From positions 115,556 through 179,555 of the forward strand of contig KI259809.1 in NCBI GenBank assembly GCA_000467935.1: DNA of 64,000 nt, given 5' to 3'. The stretch comes from Peptostreptococcaceae bacterium oral taxon 113 str. W5053. GTDB taxonomy: Bacteria; Bacillota; Clostridia; Tissierellales; Peptoniphilaceae. A program made the translations under genes and the position numbers. This document shows positions 37,798 to 46,578 of the stretch, piece by piece; within the stretch, counting starts at the first letter, position 1; each line of letters starts with the position of its first letter. The notes under the pieces were generated by a model. The model did no database searches. It saw only the letters and a program-made list of their open reading frames with translations, and had not been told where the DNA came from.

Positions 37798-39327
37798 CTA
37801 TATTTCTATCCAATACTTTTGCCCACCTACCCGAAAACGAATCGCTTCTAATAAATGTTTCTCTTCTATAATTGCATTTTCTTCTAAGTCGGCAATTGTT
37901 AAAGTTAATTTTAAAATTTTATTTAAACTGCGTGCACTAAATTTATATCGTTCAAAAGCTAACCGGAGTATACGATCCATAGATGAACTTAATGGAACAT
38001 ATTTTTTTAGCATGGTATGATTTAATTGACTGTTAAAATGAATATTTTCGTTTTTATATCTTTCTCTTTGAACATTTCTCGCAGCAATAACACGAGCTCT
38101 CATTTGGGCAGAAGACATTCCTTCTGATGACTTTGCTTGTAATTCATCATAAGGGACCGCTTTTACTTCTGTATGAATGTCTATGCGATCTAATATGGGA
38201 TGACTTATTTTCCCCAAATATCTTTGAATATCTGAAGCAGAACATTTACATTCATGGGTTTCATCTCCAAAATAACCACAACGACAAGGATTCATGCTCG
38301 CCACTAAAAGAAAATCACTTGGATATGTGAAACGTGCATTCGCCCTGGATATTGTAACTTCTCTATCCTCTATAGGTTGTCTTAAAGCTTCGATGACCTG
38401 TTTTTGAAATTCTGGAAATTCATCTAAAAAAAGAATTCCATTATGAGCTAATGAGACTTCACCCGGTTTTGGATATGTTCCTCCACCAATTAATGCTACA
38501 GCAGAGGAAGTATGATGAGGGCTTCGAAACGGTCTGGTTTGAACTAAGCCTTTAAGCATCCCTCCTACTGAATAAATCTTTGTGCACTCCATACTCTCTT
38601 CAAATGTTAAAGCCGGTAAAATAGTCGGCATGCGTTTTGCCGCCATAGTTTTTCCGGAACCCGGTGGACCGACAATTAAAATATTATGATGTCCAGCTGC
38701 AGCTATTTCCATTGCCCTCTTTAAAGTTTCCTGACCTCGGATATCTGAAAAATCGACATTATATTGAATTTCTTCAGAAAATACACATTCTTTATTTTTA
38801 ATGGGTGTAATGTCAATGTCTTGATTTAAATATTGAACCACTTGTGTCAAATGATTCACAGGAATAATTTTTAACTTTTTCAATCCGGAACATTCTTCTG
38901 TATTATCCTCAGGCAACACTAAATATTCAAATCCCATTTCTTCTAAGGCAATTGCCATAGGTAAAGTACCTGGAACTCCTACAATTTCGCCACTTAATGC
39001 AAGCTCTCCTATAAAAGCCGTTTTAGAAGATACAGATTGAATAATAGCTCCACTTGCACTTAAAATGGAAATGGCTATAGATAAATCCAATTGAGAACCT
39101 TCTTTTCTCAAATTGGCCGGTGAAAGATTAATGGTAATCCGCGCTACAGGGAAACGAAATCCGCTATTTTGAATAGCGCTTCGTACTCTTTCCTTACTTT
39201 CTTTTATAGCTGTATCCGGTAAACCTACGATATTAAAAGCAGGTAACCCATTGGATAAATGTCCTTCTACGTCTACCGCATAACCGTTTAGCCCCTGTAG
39301 TATTGCAGTTATAATTTTGGAATACAT
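37798..39327 (-). CDS. comM: YifB/ComM-family Mg-chelatase-like AAA+ ATPase
   Basis: A 509-residue protein with an N-terminal ChlI-like domain (GLPAFNIVGLPDTAIKESKERVRSAI), Walker A IVGPPGSGKTMAAKRMP, Walker B GILFLDEFPEF, and a cysteine-rich loop CRCGYFGDETHECKC. ComM is a branch-migration helicase in naturally transformable species; that role is family knowledge. ATG 39327 with AGGAG upstream replaces the in-frame start at 39351. Lies in a conserved rbgA-rnhB-yraN-comM string. Confidence 0.92.
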   Translation of the reverse strand: MYSKIITAILQGLNGYAVDVEGHLSNGLPAFNIVGLPDTAIKESKERVRSAIQNSGFRFPVARITINLSPANLRKEGSQLDLSIAISILSASGAIIQSVSSKTAFIGELALSGEIVGVPGTLPMAIALEEMGFEYLVLPEDNTEECSGLKKLKIIPVNHLTQVVQYLNQDIDITPIKNKECVFSEEIQYNVDFSDIRGQETLKRAMEIAAAGHHNILIVGPPGSGKTMAAKRMPTILPALTFEESMECTKIYSVGGMLKGLVQTRPFRSPHHTSSAVALIGGGTYPKPGEVSLAHNGILFLDEFPEFQKQVIEALRQPIEDREVTISRANARFTYPSDFLLVASMNPCRCGYFGDETHECKCSASDIQRYLGKISHPILDRIDIHTEVKAVPYDELQAKSSEGMSSAQMRARVIAARNVQRERYKNENIHFNSQLNHTMLKKYVPLSSSMDRILRLAFERYKFSARSLNKILKLTLTIADLEENAIIEEKHLLEAIRFRVGGQKYWIEI

Positions 39328-39338
39328 CTTCAACACTC

Positions 39339-39689
39339 CTAACCGCACCAAAATGCATTTTCAATATGATCAATCTGTCCTGTATCCGTTATGATTGTTA
39401 TTACATCAAAACGTTTAAATTTCATTGTATGATGCATGGAAAGATAAAACAGACACGTTTGAATTAATCGATTTTGTTTGTGAATATGCACCGCTTCTGC
39501 AGGATGTCCAAAATTTGTATTTTTTCTTGTCTTTACTTCTACAAAAACTAAATATTCATCATTTTCCACAATCAAATCTATTTCCCCAAATGCAGAATGA
39601 AAATTTTTATCTAAAAATCGATACCCTTTATTTTTTAAATACTCTAAGGCGAGTTCTTCGCCATTAAATCCAATGCTATAGCTATTCAT
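39339..39689 (-). CDS. yraN: YraN family endonuclease-like protein (UPF0102)
   Basis: A 116-residue protein with the PD-(D/E)xK-like core: GEELALEYLKNKGYRFLDKNFHSAFGEIDLI then FVEVKTRKNTNFG. The residues E-x-D...E-x-K of a nuclease site are all present. Function is unproven. ATG 39689 is chosen because GGAG lies 6 nt upstream; it overlaps the rnhB stop by 8 nt (ATGAATAG). Confidence 0.9.
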   Translation of the reverse strand: MNSYSIGFNGEELALEYLKNKGYRFLDKNFHSAFGEIDLIVENDEYLVFVEVKTRKNTNFGHPAEAVHIHKQNRLIQTCLFYLSMHHTMKFKRFDVITIITDTGQIDHIENAFWCG

Positions 39690-40299
39690 GTTTTTCTCCA
39701 TTTAATAATTTTTTTAAAAAAGTTTTTCGATGTAAAGAAGTTATCCCAAAGTTTATGATTGCTTCCCGATGTTTTTTTGTTCCATATCCTTTATTGTTAA
39801 ACCAATCGTATTCCGGATACATAAGGCTTAAATTCTGCATCATTTCATCTCTAAATACTTTCGCTACAATACTAGCACAAGATATGGAATAACATAAATC
39901 GTCTCCATTAATAATTGAAATTTGAGGGATATTTAAATCTATAGTTTCGGCATCAATCAAAAGATACTCTGGAATAACTTTTTCTCCATTTTTTGATTGA
40001 ATCGATAAAACTGCATCTTTCATAGCTAGACGAGTCGCCTGTTTGATATTTATTAAATCTATCACTTCCGCATCTTGAATTCCAAATCCTATCCCGAGAG
40101 CTTCTTCACGAATTAATCCACTTAACTTCTTCCGTTGTTTCTCCGATAACTTTTTCGAATCTTTTACTCCATTAATTCGACTTCCTTTTGGCATGATTAC
40201 CGCACAGGCTACAACAGGACCGGCAAAACAACCCCTCCCCACCTCATCGATGCCGCATATAAAATCATAATTCTGTTCAATTTCTTCCCAAGGATTCAT
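39682..40299 (-). CDS. rnhB: Ribonuclease HII
   Basis: A 205-residue enzyme that cuts RNA in RNA-DNA hybrids and at single ribonucleotides. Catalytic motifs: ICGIDEVGRGCFAGPVVACAV (D, E), LLIDAE, and SIVAKVFRD. ATG 40299 is preferred to GTG 40308. It overlaps the rbgA end by 23 nt. Confidence 0.96.
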   Translation of the reverse strand: MNPWEEIEQNYDFICGIDEVGRGCFAGPVVACAVIMPKGSRINGVKDSKKLSEKQRKKLSGLIREEALGIGFGIQDAEVIDLINIKQATRLAMKDAVLSIQSKNGEKVIPEYLLIDAETIDLNIPQISIINGDDLCYSISCASIVAKVFRDEMMQNLSLMYPEYDWFNNKGYGTKKHREAIINFGITSLHRKTFLKKLLNGEKHE

Positions 40300-41140
40300 T
40301 GATTGCACTCTCCAATGTTATTCGCCCTAATTTGCCGTTTCGAAAATCTGAAAAAATCATTTTGGCTACTCCCAAATAATCTATTTCTCCACCCTTAAAC
40401 AATTTACCGGTTTGCTTCCCAATGTTATCTAATATCATAACTGCTTCCATTTCACAATTAATCGCATAGCGCTCCTTTAGCCTTTCAGGATAAAGTTTGA
40501 GCATATCTTGAATGAAATAAAAGGATAAAGATTCAATATCCAAGATTTCATCTTTGATAGCCCCTGTATAAGCTAAAAGTCTTCTTTGCTCTTCTGTTTC
40601 TATTTTTGGCCACAAAATGCCCGGAGTATCCAGTAACTCCATATTTCCAAATGTCTTAACCCAACGATTGGATTTAGTAACTCCAGGTCTATTCCCCGTT
40701 TCAAGTTGATTCTTTTGACTGATTGCATTAATAAAAGTTGACTTTCCAACATTTGGGATTCCGGCAATCATTAATCTGGTGCGTGTGTTCTGAATGCCCT
40801 TTTTTAAATCTTTGGCAACTTTTTCGCTCATTATTTCTTGAGTTTTTTTTAGCAGTATTGAAAAAGTATTTTTATCTTTACAATTAATAGCCACTGTCGT
40901 TATACCTAGATTCTGAAAATATTCAATCCACTCCATTGTTCTTTTCTCTTCTGCCATATCCGCCTTATTTAAACAAATAATTCGAGGTGTATTCTTTAAT
41001 ATCTCATCCAAAATTGGATTTTTACTACTTATTGGAATTCTAGCATCGACTAATTCATAAACAATATTTACCATAGAAATTATTTTTTTTAATTGGTCTA
41101 CAGTCTTTTTCATATGTCCAGGGTACCAGTTAATATTCAT
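40277..41140 (-). CDS. rbgA: Ribosome biogenesis GTPase RbgA (YlqF)
   Basis: A 287-residue circularly permuted GTPase: G4 CLNKADM comes before G1 IAGIPNVGKSTFINAI and G3 DTPGILWPK. The N-terminus is NINWYPGHMKKT. RbgA is needed for late 50S assembly in Gram-positive bacteria. GAGGAGGG precedes ATG 41140. Confidence 0.97.
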   Translation of the reverse strand: MNINWYPGHMKKTVDQLKKIISMVNIVYELVDARIPISSKNPILDEILKNTPRIICLNKADMAEEKRTMEWIEYFQNLGITTVAINCKDKNTFSILLKKTQEIMSEKVAKDLKKGIQNTRTRLMIAGIPNVGKSTFINAISQKNQLETGNRPGVTKSNRWVKTFGNMELLDTPGILWPKIETEEQRRLLAYTGAIKDEILDIESLSFYFIQDMLKLYPERLKERYAINCEMEAVMILDNIGKQTGKLFKGGEIDYLGVAKMIFSDFRNGKLGRITLESAINESLGRN

Positions 41141-41160
41141 AAAACCCTCCTCTTTTCTTT

Positions 41161-41169
41161 ATTATAACA
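41161..41169 (-). promoter_or_regulatory. Extended -10 promoter of the rbgA-rnhB-yraN-comM operon
   Basis: On the - strand TGT-TATAAT at 41169-41161, 20 nt before the rbgA start. No clear -35. Confidence 0.55.
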
Positions 41170-41194
41170 CAGGCGGAGTTTTATATTCCTTTAA

Positions 41195-41228
41195 CAAAAA
41201 AGAAAGCATAAATTTATGCTTTCTTTTT
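41195..41228 (-). terminator. Terminator overlapping the CYTH gene stop
   Basis: A near-perfect palindrome: AAAAAAGAAAGCATAAA and its complement meet at AAATTT, with A and T runs at each end. The CYTH stop (41214-41216) is inside it. It ends the ten-gene unit that starts with the rluD-like gene. Confidence 0.85.
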
Positions 41229-41762
41229 TTGCTCTTTTAATTCTTCAATGGATAATAAAGAAATTTCTTTTTCTTCAATACCCAATAGTTTAACAATTTT
41301 TTGAATTTGTAAATCTTCCGATACTTCAATTTCTAAATAAGGCTCTGGATAATCCATTTCTTTCCATGTATCAAAATCCAATCGACTTCCCATTAATGAA
41401 AAAGAAATTCTATGTTTTTCAGCTTTTGCTTTAATTTGAAATCCTAATTTTCTAAGCAATTCCAATCCTGAATTTAAGTCATTGATTTCCACGGTCAACT
41501 CATTAGATTCTCTTAACTGTTTTGATTCTGTTTTTTCCTTATAAGTAAGCTCTATACGTCCTCCGTTTATTTGAGGATTGATTTGTCGAATCCTTAAATA
41601 GTCACCACTTGGAAAAGTTTTTTCAGGATTTTCTAAAACATAATTTATTTGAATTTCTTCAGAAATAAATTCAGCATTTAATTCACTTAAACGTGATTTT
41701 AACTCCATATAAGAAGTTTTTAAGACTTTAATTTCTTTTTCTTTATAATAAAAATTATCCAT
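41214..41762 (-). CDS. CYTH domain protein (CyaB/thiamine-triphosphatase-like)
   Basis: A 182-residue CYTH-fold protein with the ExExK motif in YYKEKEIKVLK near the N-terminus, then YLRIRQINPQ, IELTYKEK, and the C-terminal LDFDTWKEMDYPEPYLEIEV. CYTH enzymes hydrolyse triphosphates (thiamine triphosphate, tripolyphosphate) or cyclise ATP; the exact substrate cannot be told. ATG 41762 overlaps nagB by 8 nt (ATGGATAA). The last codons lie in the terminator stem. Confidence 0.85.
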   Translation of the reverse strand: MDNFYYKEKEIKVLKTSYMELKSRLSELNAEFISEEIQINYVLENPEKTFPSGDYLRIRQINPQINGGRIELTYKEKTESKQLRESNELTVEINDLNSGLELLRKLGFQIKAKAEKHRISFSLMGSRLDFDTWKEMDYPEPYLEIEVSEDLQIQKIVKLLGIEEKEISLLSIEELKEQKKKA

Positions 41763-42483
41763 TATATGCCGCTTCGTCCACAATTAAAGTACAATCAGAA
41801 TGTAAAAACAATAAACTTACAGGCATTTTCGTTGATAAAAATTCCTTTCCTGCAAGGCGTTTGACTACATCATGTTTTTTTACACCGCTGGCCATGATAA
41901 CAATTTTTTTTGCATCCATAATAGTTTTCATTCCCATAGTAATGGCTTCTTTGGGCACTTCTTCATCAATATCAAAAAATCTTGCATTTGCATTAATTGT
42001 CGATTGAGCTAATTGCACTCTTCCCGTGCCTGTCATCAGCTCTTCGGCGGGTTCATTAAAACCGATATGACCATTTTCACCGATGCCAAGCAATTGAATA
42101 TCAATACCACCTGCAAATTGTATCCATTCATCATATTGTTTTGCGAACAAATCAATATCTTCCGCATTTCCATCAGGAATATGAATATTTTTTAGGTCAA
42201 CATTGATATGCTGAAATAATTCATTATTCATAAAATAATGATAACTATTTGCATCAGATTCTGAAATTCCGATATATTCATCCAAATTAAAAGTTGTTAT
42301 TTTTGAAAAATCCAAATTCTCTTCTTTATGCATTCTCGCAAGTTCTTGATAACATGGAATTGGAGTTGACCCCGTAGCTAAACCTAATACACTGTCAGGT
42401 TTACTCCTAATTTGTTCCGCAAAAATCTTTGCACCTTCCTTCCCCATTTCTTGTGCATTTTTAGTTATAATAATTTTCATCAT
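41755..42483 (-). CDS. nagB: Glucosamine-6-phosphate deaminase
   Basis: A 242-residue enzyme converting glucosamine-6-P to fructose-6-P and ammonia. Motifs: LGLATGSTP (phosphate binding), FNLDEYIGI (catalytic Asp), LLGIGENGHIGFNEP (catalytic Asp/His/Glu region). AAGGAGG precedes ATG 42483; the start overlaps the phosphoesterase stop by 1 nt (TAATG). It lacks nagA beside it, so it may serve amino-sugar balance together with the nearby ROK kinase. Confidence 0.95.
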   Translation of the reverse strand: MMKIIITKNAQEMGKEGAKIFAEQIRSKPDSVLGLATGSTPIPCYQELARMHKEENLDFSKITTFNLDEYIGISESDANSYHYFMNNELFQHINVDLKNIHIPDGNAEDIDLFAKQYDEWIQFAGGIDIQLLGIGENGHIGFNEPAEELMTGTGRVQLAQSTINANARFFDIDEEVPKEAITMGMKTIMDAKKIVIMASGVKKHDVVKRLAGKEFLSTKMPVSLLFLHSDCTLIVDEAAYNG

Positions 42484-43184
42484 TATACCTCCTTAAAAAT
42501 AAGTTTAGGTCTAAAAGATAAATAATCGCCGGAAACACAATGAAATTCTACCCCGTCTATGAAACCCTCACGTATATATTTATGTCCTTGACCGTGTAAG
42601 TGCCCATATATACAACAATTAATATTATATTCTTTCATTAACGCTGCAAATTCGTTCAACTTTCCATCTCGATTAAAAGGTGGATAATGTAACATAGCAA
42701 TATTAAAACTTGATTTTAATTTTGTCAATTCTTTTAAACTTAATTCTAATCGAATCAGCTCTCTCTTGAAAATTTTTTTCTCATGTTCTGTAATCTTTTC
42801 ATGTTCAAGATCTGTATTTGACCAAGCTCTTGTCCCTGCAATTCCTACACAGCCAAATTGATATGCTGTATTTTGAAGAAATCTTAATGTTTTAAACTGG
42901 CAAGAGTTTATTTTTGATAGGCTTTGCCACCAATAATCATGATTTCCTTTCATTAATATTTTTTGACCAGGTAAAGACTCAATTAAATTTAAATCTTTTA
43001 ATGCATCTTCTAATTTCATTGCCCAAGAAATATCTCCGGGAATAAGTACCAAATCATCATCACAAATCACATTTTCCCAATAATCTTTAATTTTTCCTTG
43101 GTAATTTTTCCAAGCTTTCCCAAAAACTTCCATACTCTTTTTACCAGTATGGTCCAAATGTAAATCTGCAATGGCATAAATCAT
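42483..43184 (-). CDS. Metallophosphoesterase
   Basis: A 233-residue calcineurin-like phosphoesterase with DLHLDHTG, IPGDISWAM, LMKGNHDYWW, MLHYPPF and YGHLHGQGH metal-binding motifs. It is not the Mre11 type: it is shorter and lacks the capping domain. Substrate unknown. It lies 10 nt after the YhaN-like gene. Confidence 0.9.
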   Translation of the reverse strand: MIYAIADLHLDHTGKKSMEVFGKAWKNYQGKIKDYWENVICDDDLVLIPGDISWAMKLEDALKDLNLIESLPGQKILMKGNHDYWWQSLSKINSCQFKTLRFLQNTAYQFGCVGIAGTRAWSNTDLEHEKITEHEKKIFKRELIRLELSLKELTKLKSSFNIAMLHYPPFNRDGKLNEFAALMKEYNINCCIYGHLHGQGHKYIREGFIDGVEFHCVSGDYLSFRPKLIFKEV

Positions 43185-43194
43185 TTTCTGCTCC

Positions 43195-45489
43195 TTAAAT
43201 ATTGATTACATTAATATTACTCTCTAATTTTGAAATTTCTTCGATATCTCTTTGTTTTGAAGTAAAAAACACAACTTGCTTTTTTTTAGAAATTTTCTTT
43301 AATATTGAGAATATATTAAAAAGTCTTTGCTCATCATATTCAACAAAACTTTCATCCAAAAATAAAGGATAATTATTCTCTGTACACGCTTCTGACACAG
43401 CCAATCTTAATAGAAAATAAATTTGTTCTTGTGTTCCAATACTTAATTGAGAAATTGAAAAACACTCACCTGTTTTTTCGTCTTTTAAAGAAATGTCAAA
43501 ATTATTATTTAATAAAAGTTTTTTATACTTCCCATTCGTCATTATTTCCAATAAAGGTGATGCATCATCTATTATTTTCGGAATGAACTTATTTTCCAAC
43601 TCTCTCGCCGATTCATTGAGAAAATCAATGGTTTGATTACTTATTTCTAATTTATGCCTTAAATCGCTTTGTTCTTCTTCAATGATTTCTATATCCGATT
43701 CAATCTTTTCCAATTCAGTAAAAACAACAGTAGAAATATCCAATTTTCCTTTTACATTCTCCAATAATAATTCTTTTTCTTTCAACTGTTCCTTAAGAAA
43801 TTCCTTTTTCTCTTCAAGATGATCAGAATTCAACATATCGAATAATGGAGAAACTATTATTTTATTTGTTTGTTCTACTTCTGTAAGCAAATTGTTGATA
43901 TATCCCCATTCCTTTTTTAAATTTTTGATTTCATCTTCTATTTTTGGAAGATTTTTAATTTCAGAAAAAATACAAATCAAATCTTCCTCCGTTTGAACTT
44001 GATATTTAGAATATAAAAAAGAAATATCCATCCGTTGCTGATCTAAGGCCTCCTGATTCTTTATTAATAAACTCTCTATCTGTGCATGTTCTTTTTTTAG
44101 ATCTTCAACATATGATGCTTTTTGATTCATTTCAAAAAAAGCTTTTAATTGTTCTTCCGCTGTTACTCCTTGTGTAAAATTAATTTCATATTTCTCCAAT
44201 AGTTCTTTTTCTTCTTTATAAAAGGCTTCGTCAAATAAAGCTTTACATCTCTTTTTTCTAAAAATAATATAAAGTGCAAAAAATAAAAAAAGTATATTTA
44301 ATACAATAACCGGAATAATAAATATTTTATGTTGACTAAAAAAATAGAGGACAAATAATATATTACAAATGAAAAACAAAGTGATAAATAATATATCCAA
44401 TTTTTTAATCGATTTTTTGAGTAAAATTTGTTCTTCTTTTTTTTGTTGAAACATATTAAATTTTTGGAAATCCATTAATAATTCCTTTGTACTAAAATTA
44501 TTCCCGTTGTTTTTGATCATAGTATTTAATTGAGTTAACCTCTGATTAATCACGAATCCTTTTTCTTCCAAACGTAAAATATGTTCTTTCGCATCTGATA
44601 GTATGATTTCATCCTTTATATCTAATGAATATTGTTTAATTCGATTGCTTGTATCCGTCTTTAATTTTATTTGGGATTCTAATCTGTTTTTTTCTTGAAC
44701 AAGTAAATTACGCTGAGATTCTCTTAATTTTTCAAGTTTAATATTTGTAGCACTTAATTGTTCCGATATTTTATTAATTTCATCTTCTAAAGATAATTTT
44801 TCAATAAAAAAATTGCTTTGATTAGAGATGTTATTTTCTAAATTAACCTTTTGCAATAATAAATTTTTCTTTTTATTTTCTAAATATCCATATTTTTTCA
44901 TTGGATTATTTTTTGAACCAATTTCTTTTTGTTTTTCTTGAATATAGGATATTGCTTTCTCTAAAGATATCCCCTCACCATTCATTAAATTTATTGTCCT
45001 AATTTGATGTTGAACGCCTTTCCAATCTTCTGAAAGCATCTTTCTATGATTTTGCTCTATGAAAATTAAATTTCTAAATGAATTGTAATCCATGTTAAAA
45101 AAATAATTTCCAGGGGCGTCTTGACCCTGAATTATCGATGAAAGTTTTAGTGTTAAATTTTCATTGGTTAAATCGTTAAACAATAAATAATTTCTATTTG
45201 AAAAATCACGGACTAATCGATATGTTTTACCGTCACAATTAAAGATAATATACCCTCTATATTCACTCCCCTCCATAGGTTTATATTGTTCCAATTCATT
45301 GAAGAATCGTGTTGATTTAAGATTAGGTTTAATAAATCCATAAAAAACTGCCCCTACAAATTGATGCAAAGTACTTTTTCCTGATTCATTTTTTCCAAAA
45401 ATAATATTAAAACCGGGAGATAAATTTATGAACCTATCCCTTAATTTTCCAAAACCATTTATTTTTAATTGCTCAATTATTAATTTCAT
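43195..45489 (-). CDS. yhaN: YhaN-like SMC/Rad50-type ATPase with internal transmembrane segments
   Basis: A 764-residue Rad50-related ATPase: Walker A FGKNESGKST (31-40), long coiled coil with a hydrophobic double-helix segment at about 355-410 (LFITLFFICNILFVLYFF; IFIIPVIVLNILFLFFALYIIF), second coiled coil, signature-like SQLSIGTQEQIYFLLRL and Walker B YPLFLDESFVEYDEQ. The hydrophobic pair sits where canonical SbcC has its zinc hook, as in Bacillus YhaN. ATG 45489 overlaps yhaO by 4 nt. Confidence 0.88.
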   Translation of the reverse strand: MKLIIEQLKINGFGKLRDRFINLSPGFNIIFGKNESGKSTLHQFVGAVFYGFIKPNLKSTRFFNELEQYKPMEGSEYRGYIIFNCDGKTYRLVRDFSNRNYLLFNDLTNENLTLKLSSIIQGQDAPGNYFFNMDYNSFRNLIFIEQNHRKMLSEDWKGVQHQIRTINLMNGEGISLEKAISYIQEKQKEIGSKNNPMKKYGYLENKKKNLLLQKVNLENNISNQSNFFIEKLSLEDEINKISEQLSATNIKLEKLRESQRNLLVQEKNRLESQIKLKTDTSNRIKQYSLDIKDEIILSDAKEHILRLEEKGFVINQRLTQLNTMIKNNGNNFSTKELLMDFQKFNMFQQKKEEQILLKKSIKKLDILFITLFFICNILFVLYFFSQHKIFIIPVIVLNILFLFFALYIIFRKKRCKALFDEAFYKEEKELLEKYEINFTQGVTAEEQLKAFFEMNQKASYVEDLKKEHAQIESLLIKNQEALDQQRMDISFLYSKYQVQTEEDLICIFSEIKNLPKIEDEIKNLKKEWGYINNLLTEVEQTNKIIVSPLFDMLNSDHLEEKKEFLKEQLKEKELLLENVKGKLDISTVVFTELEKIESDIEIIEEEQSDLRHKLEISNQTIDFLNESARELENKFIPKIIDDASPLLEIMTNGKYKKLLLNNNFDISLKDEKTGECFSISQLSIGTQEQIYFLLRLAVSEACTENNYPLFLDESFVEYDEQRLFNIFSILKKISKKKQVVFFTSKQRDIEEISKLESNINVINI

Positions 45490-46562
45490 ATCTTTTCTCT
45501 CAATAAAGCTTCTAATCCTAACGCAAGAATCTCTTCTCTATTTATAAAGCTATCTCTTTCTACAGTTTTTATAAATTGTCCTACAATATCATTTTCATGA
45601 AGCTTTTTTAATAAATCATAATCAAAAGCAATTTGGCAATTATTGATAAATTCCAAATAAGCATATTTATAATGGCTGTTCATTTGAAATTTTTCAATAT
45701 AATCATACAATACTTTCTCCACCATACCTCGAAATATTATTCTAAGATAATGGTTTTTTGAATAGTTGTTAATTTCTTTCTCAATGATAGAATCCAATTG
45801 ATCTATTTGCATGTTTTCTGATAAATCAATGATTTTTTGAACATATTCAACTTTGGACATTTGAATGAAATCCAACTTATTTTTATTCTTCTTGATTACA
45901 CCTAATATAATCCCGTGTTTTCCTGTTTCTCTAAAACTTAAAGGTTCAGGACTTCCTGAAAATATCATATTTTCATATAATGCAATCGGTTGATGTACAT
46001 GTCCTAATGCATAATAATCATAACCGTAATTTAAAAGTTCCTTTTTATGAATAGGCATATAAGCATCCTTTTTCTCTTCTAGGGATGAATGTAGCATCAA
46101 TATATTCGTATAGGAAGAATCCAAAACGTTTTTCTTTAATTCGTCACTTAAGACAACATTACTATTCCATTTTATGCCATAAATTCTAACTTTTATTTCA
46201 TCAATCTCATAAAATGATAATTCTGCAGTTTGAAAAGTATGAATTTGAGTTTGCGAACCTTTTAATTGCTCTAACTTGTTTACGAAACCCTGGTCATGAT
46301 TTCCTTCAATAATGTATACCGGCACTTCGGGATATTTTCCTGTACAATTTAAAAAATGAATAACTTCGTGTACTTCAGGAGTATGATCAAAAGTATCTCC
46401 GCATAATAAAAGAGTAGCATGATTATTTTTAGAAAAAGATAGAATATTTTCGAAAGTATTCCAAAGCGATTCTTTTCTTTTTTGACTCATTTCGTAATCA
46501 TACCTTTGATTTAAAAAGTTTCTTCCTAAATGTAAATCGGCAGAATGAACAATTGGAAACAT
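45486..46562 (-). CDS. yhaO: YhaO-like DNA repair exonuclease (SbcD/Mre11-type)
   Basis: A 358-residue phosphoesterase with SADLHLGRNF, LCGDTFDH, EGNHDQGFV, LHSS and GHVHQP motifs plus a C-terminal capping region. Its partner is the overlapping yhaN gene. ATG 46562 is chosen with AGAGGTG upstream; GTG 46568 is an in-frame alternative. This is the second Mre11/Rad50-like pair in the window. Confidence 0.88.
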   Translation of the reverse strand: MFPIVHSADLHLGRNFLNQRYDYEMSQKRKESLWNTFENILSFSKNNHATLLLCGDTFDHTPEVHEVIHFLNCTGKYPEVPVYIIEGNHDQGFVNKLEQLKGSQTQIHTFQTAELSFYEIDEIKVRIYGIKWNSNVVLSDELKKNVLDSSYTNILMLHSSLEEKKDAYMPIHKKELLNYGYDYYALGHVHQPIALYENMIFSGSPEPLSFRETGKHGIILGVIKKNKNKLDFIQMSKVEYVQKIIDLSENMQIDQLDSIIEKEINNYSKNHYLRIIFRGMVEKVLYDYIEKFQMNSHYKYAYLEFINNCQIAFDYDLLKKLHENDIVGQFIKTVERDSFINREEILALGLEALLREKI

Positions 46563-46578
46563 AAGCACCTCTTTATAT

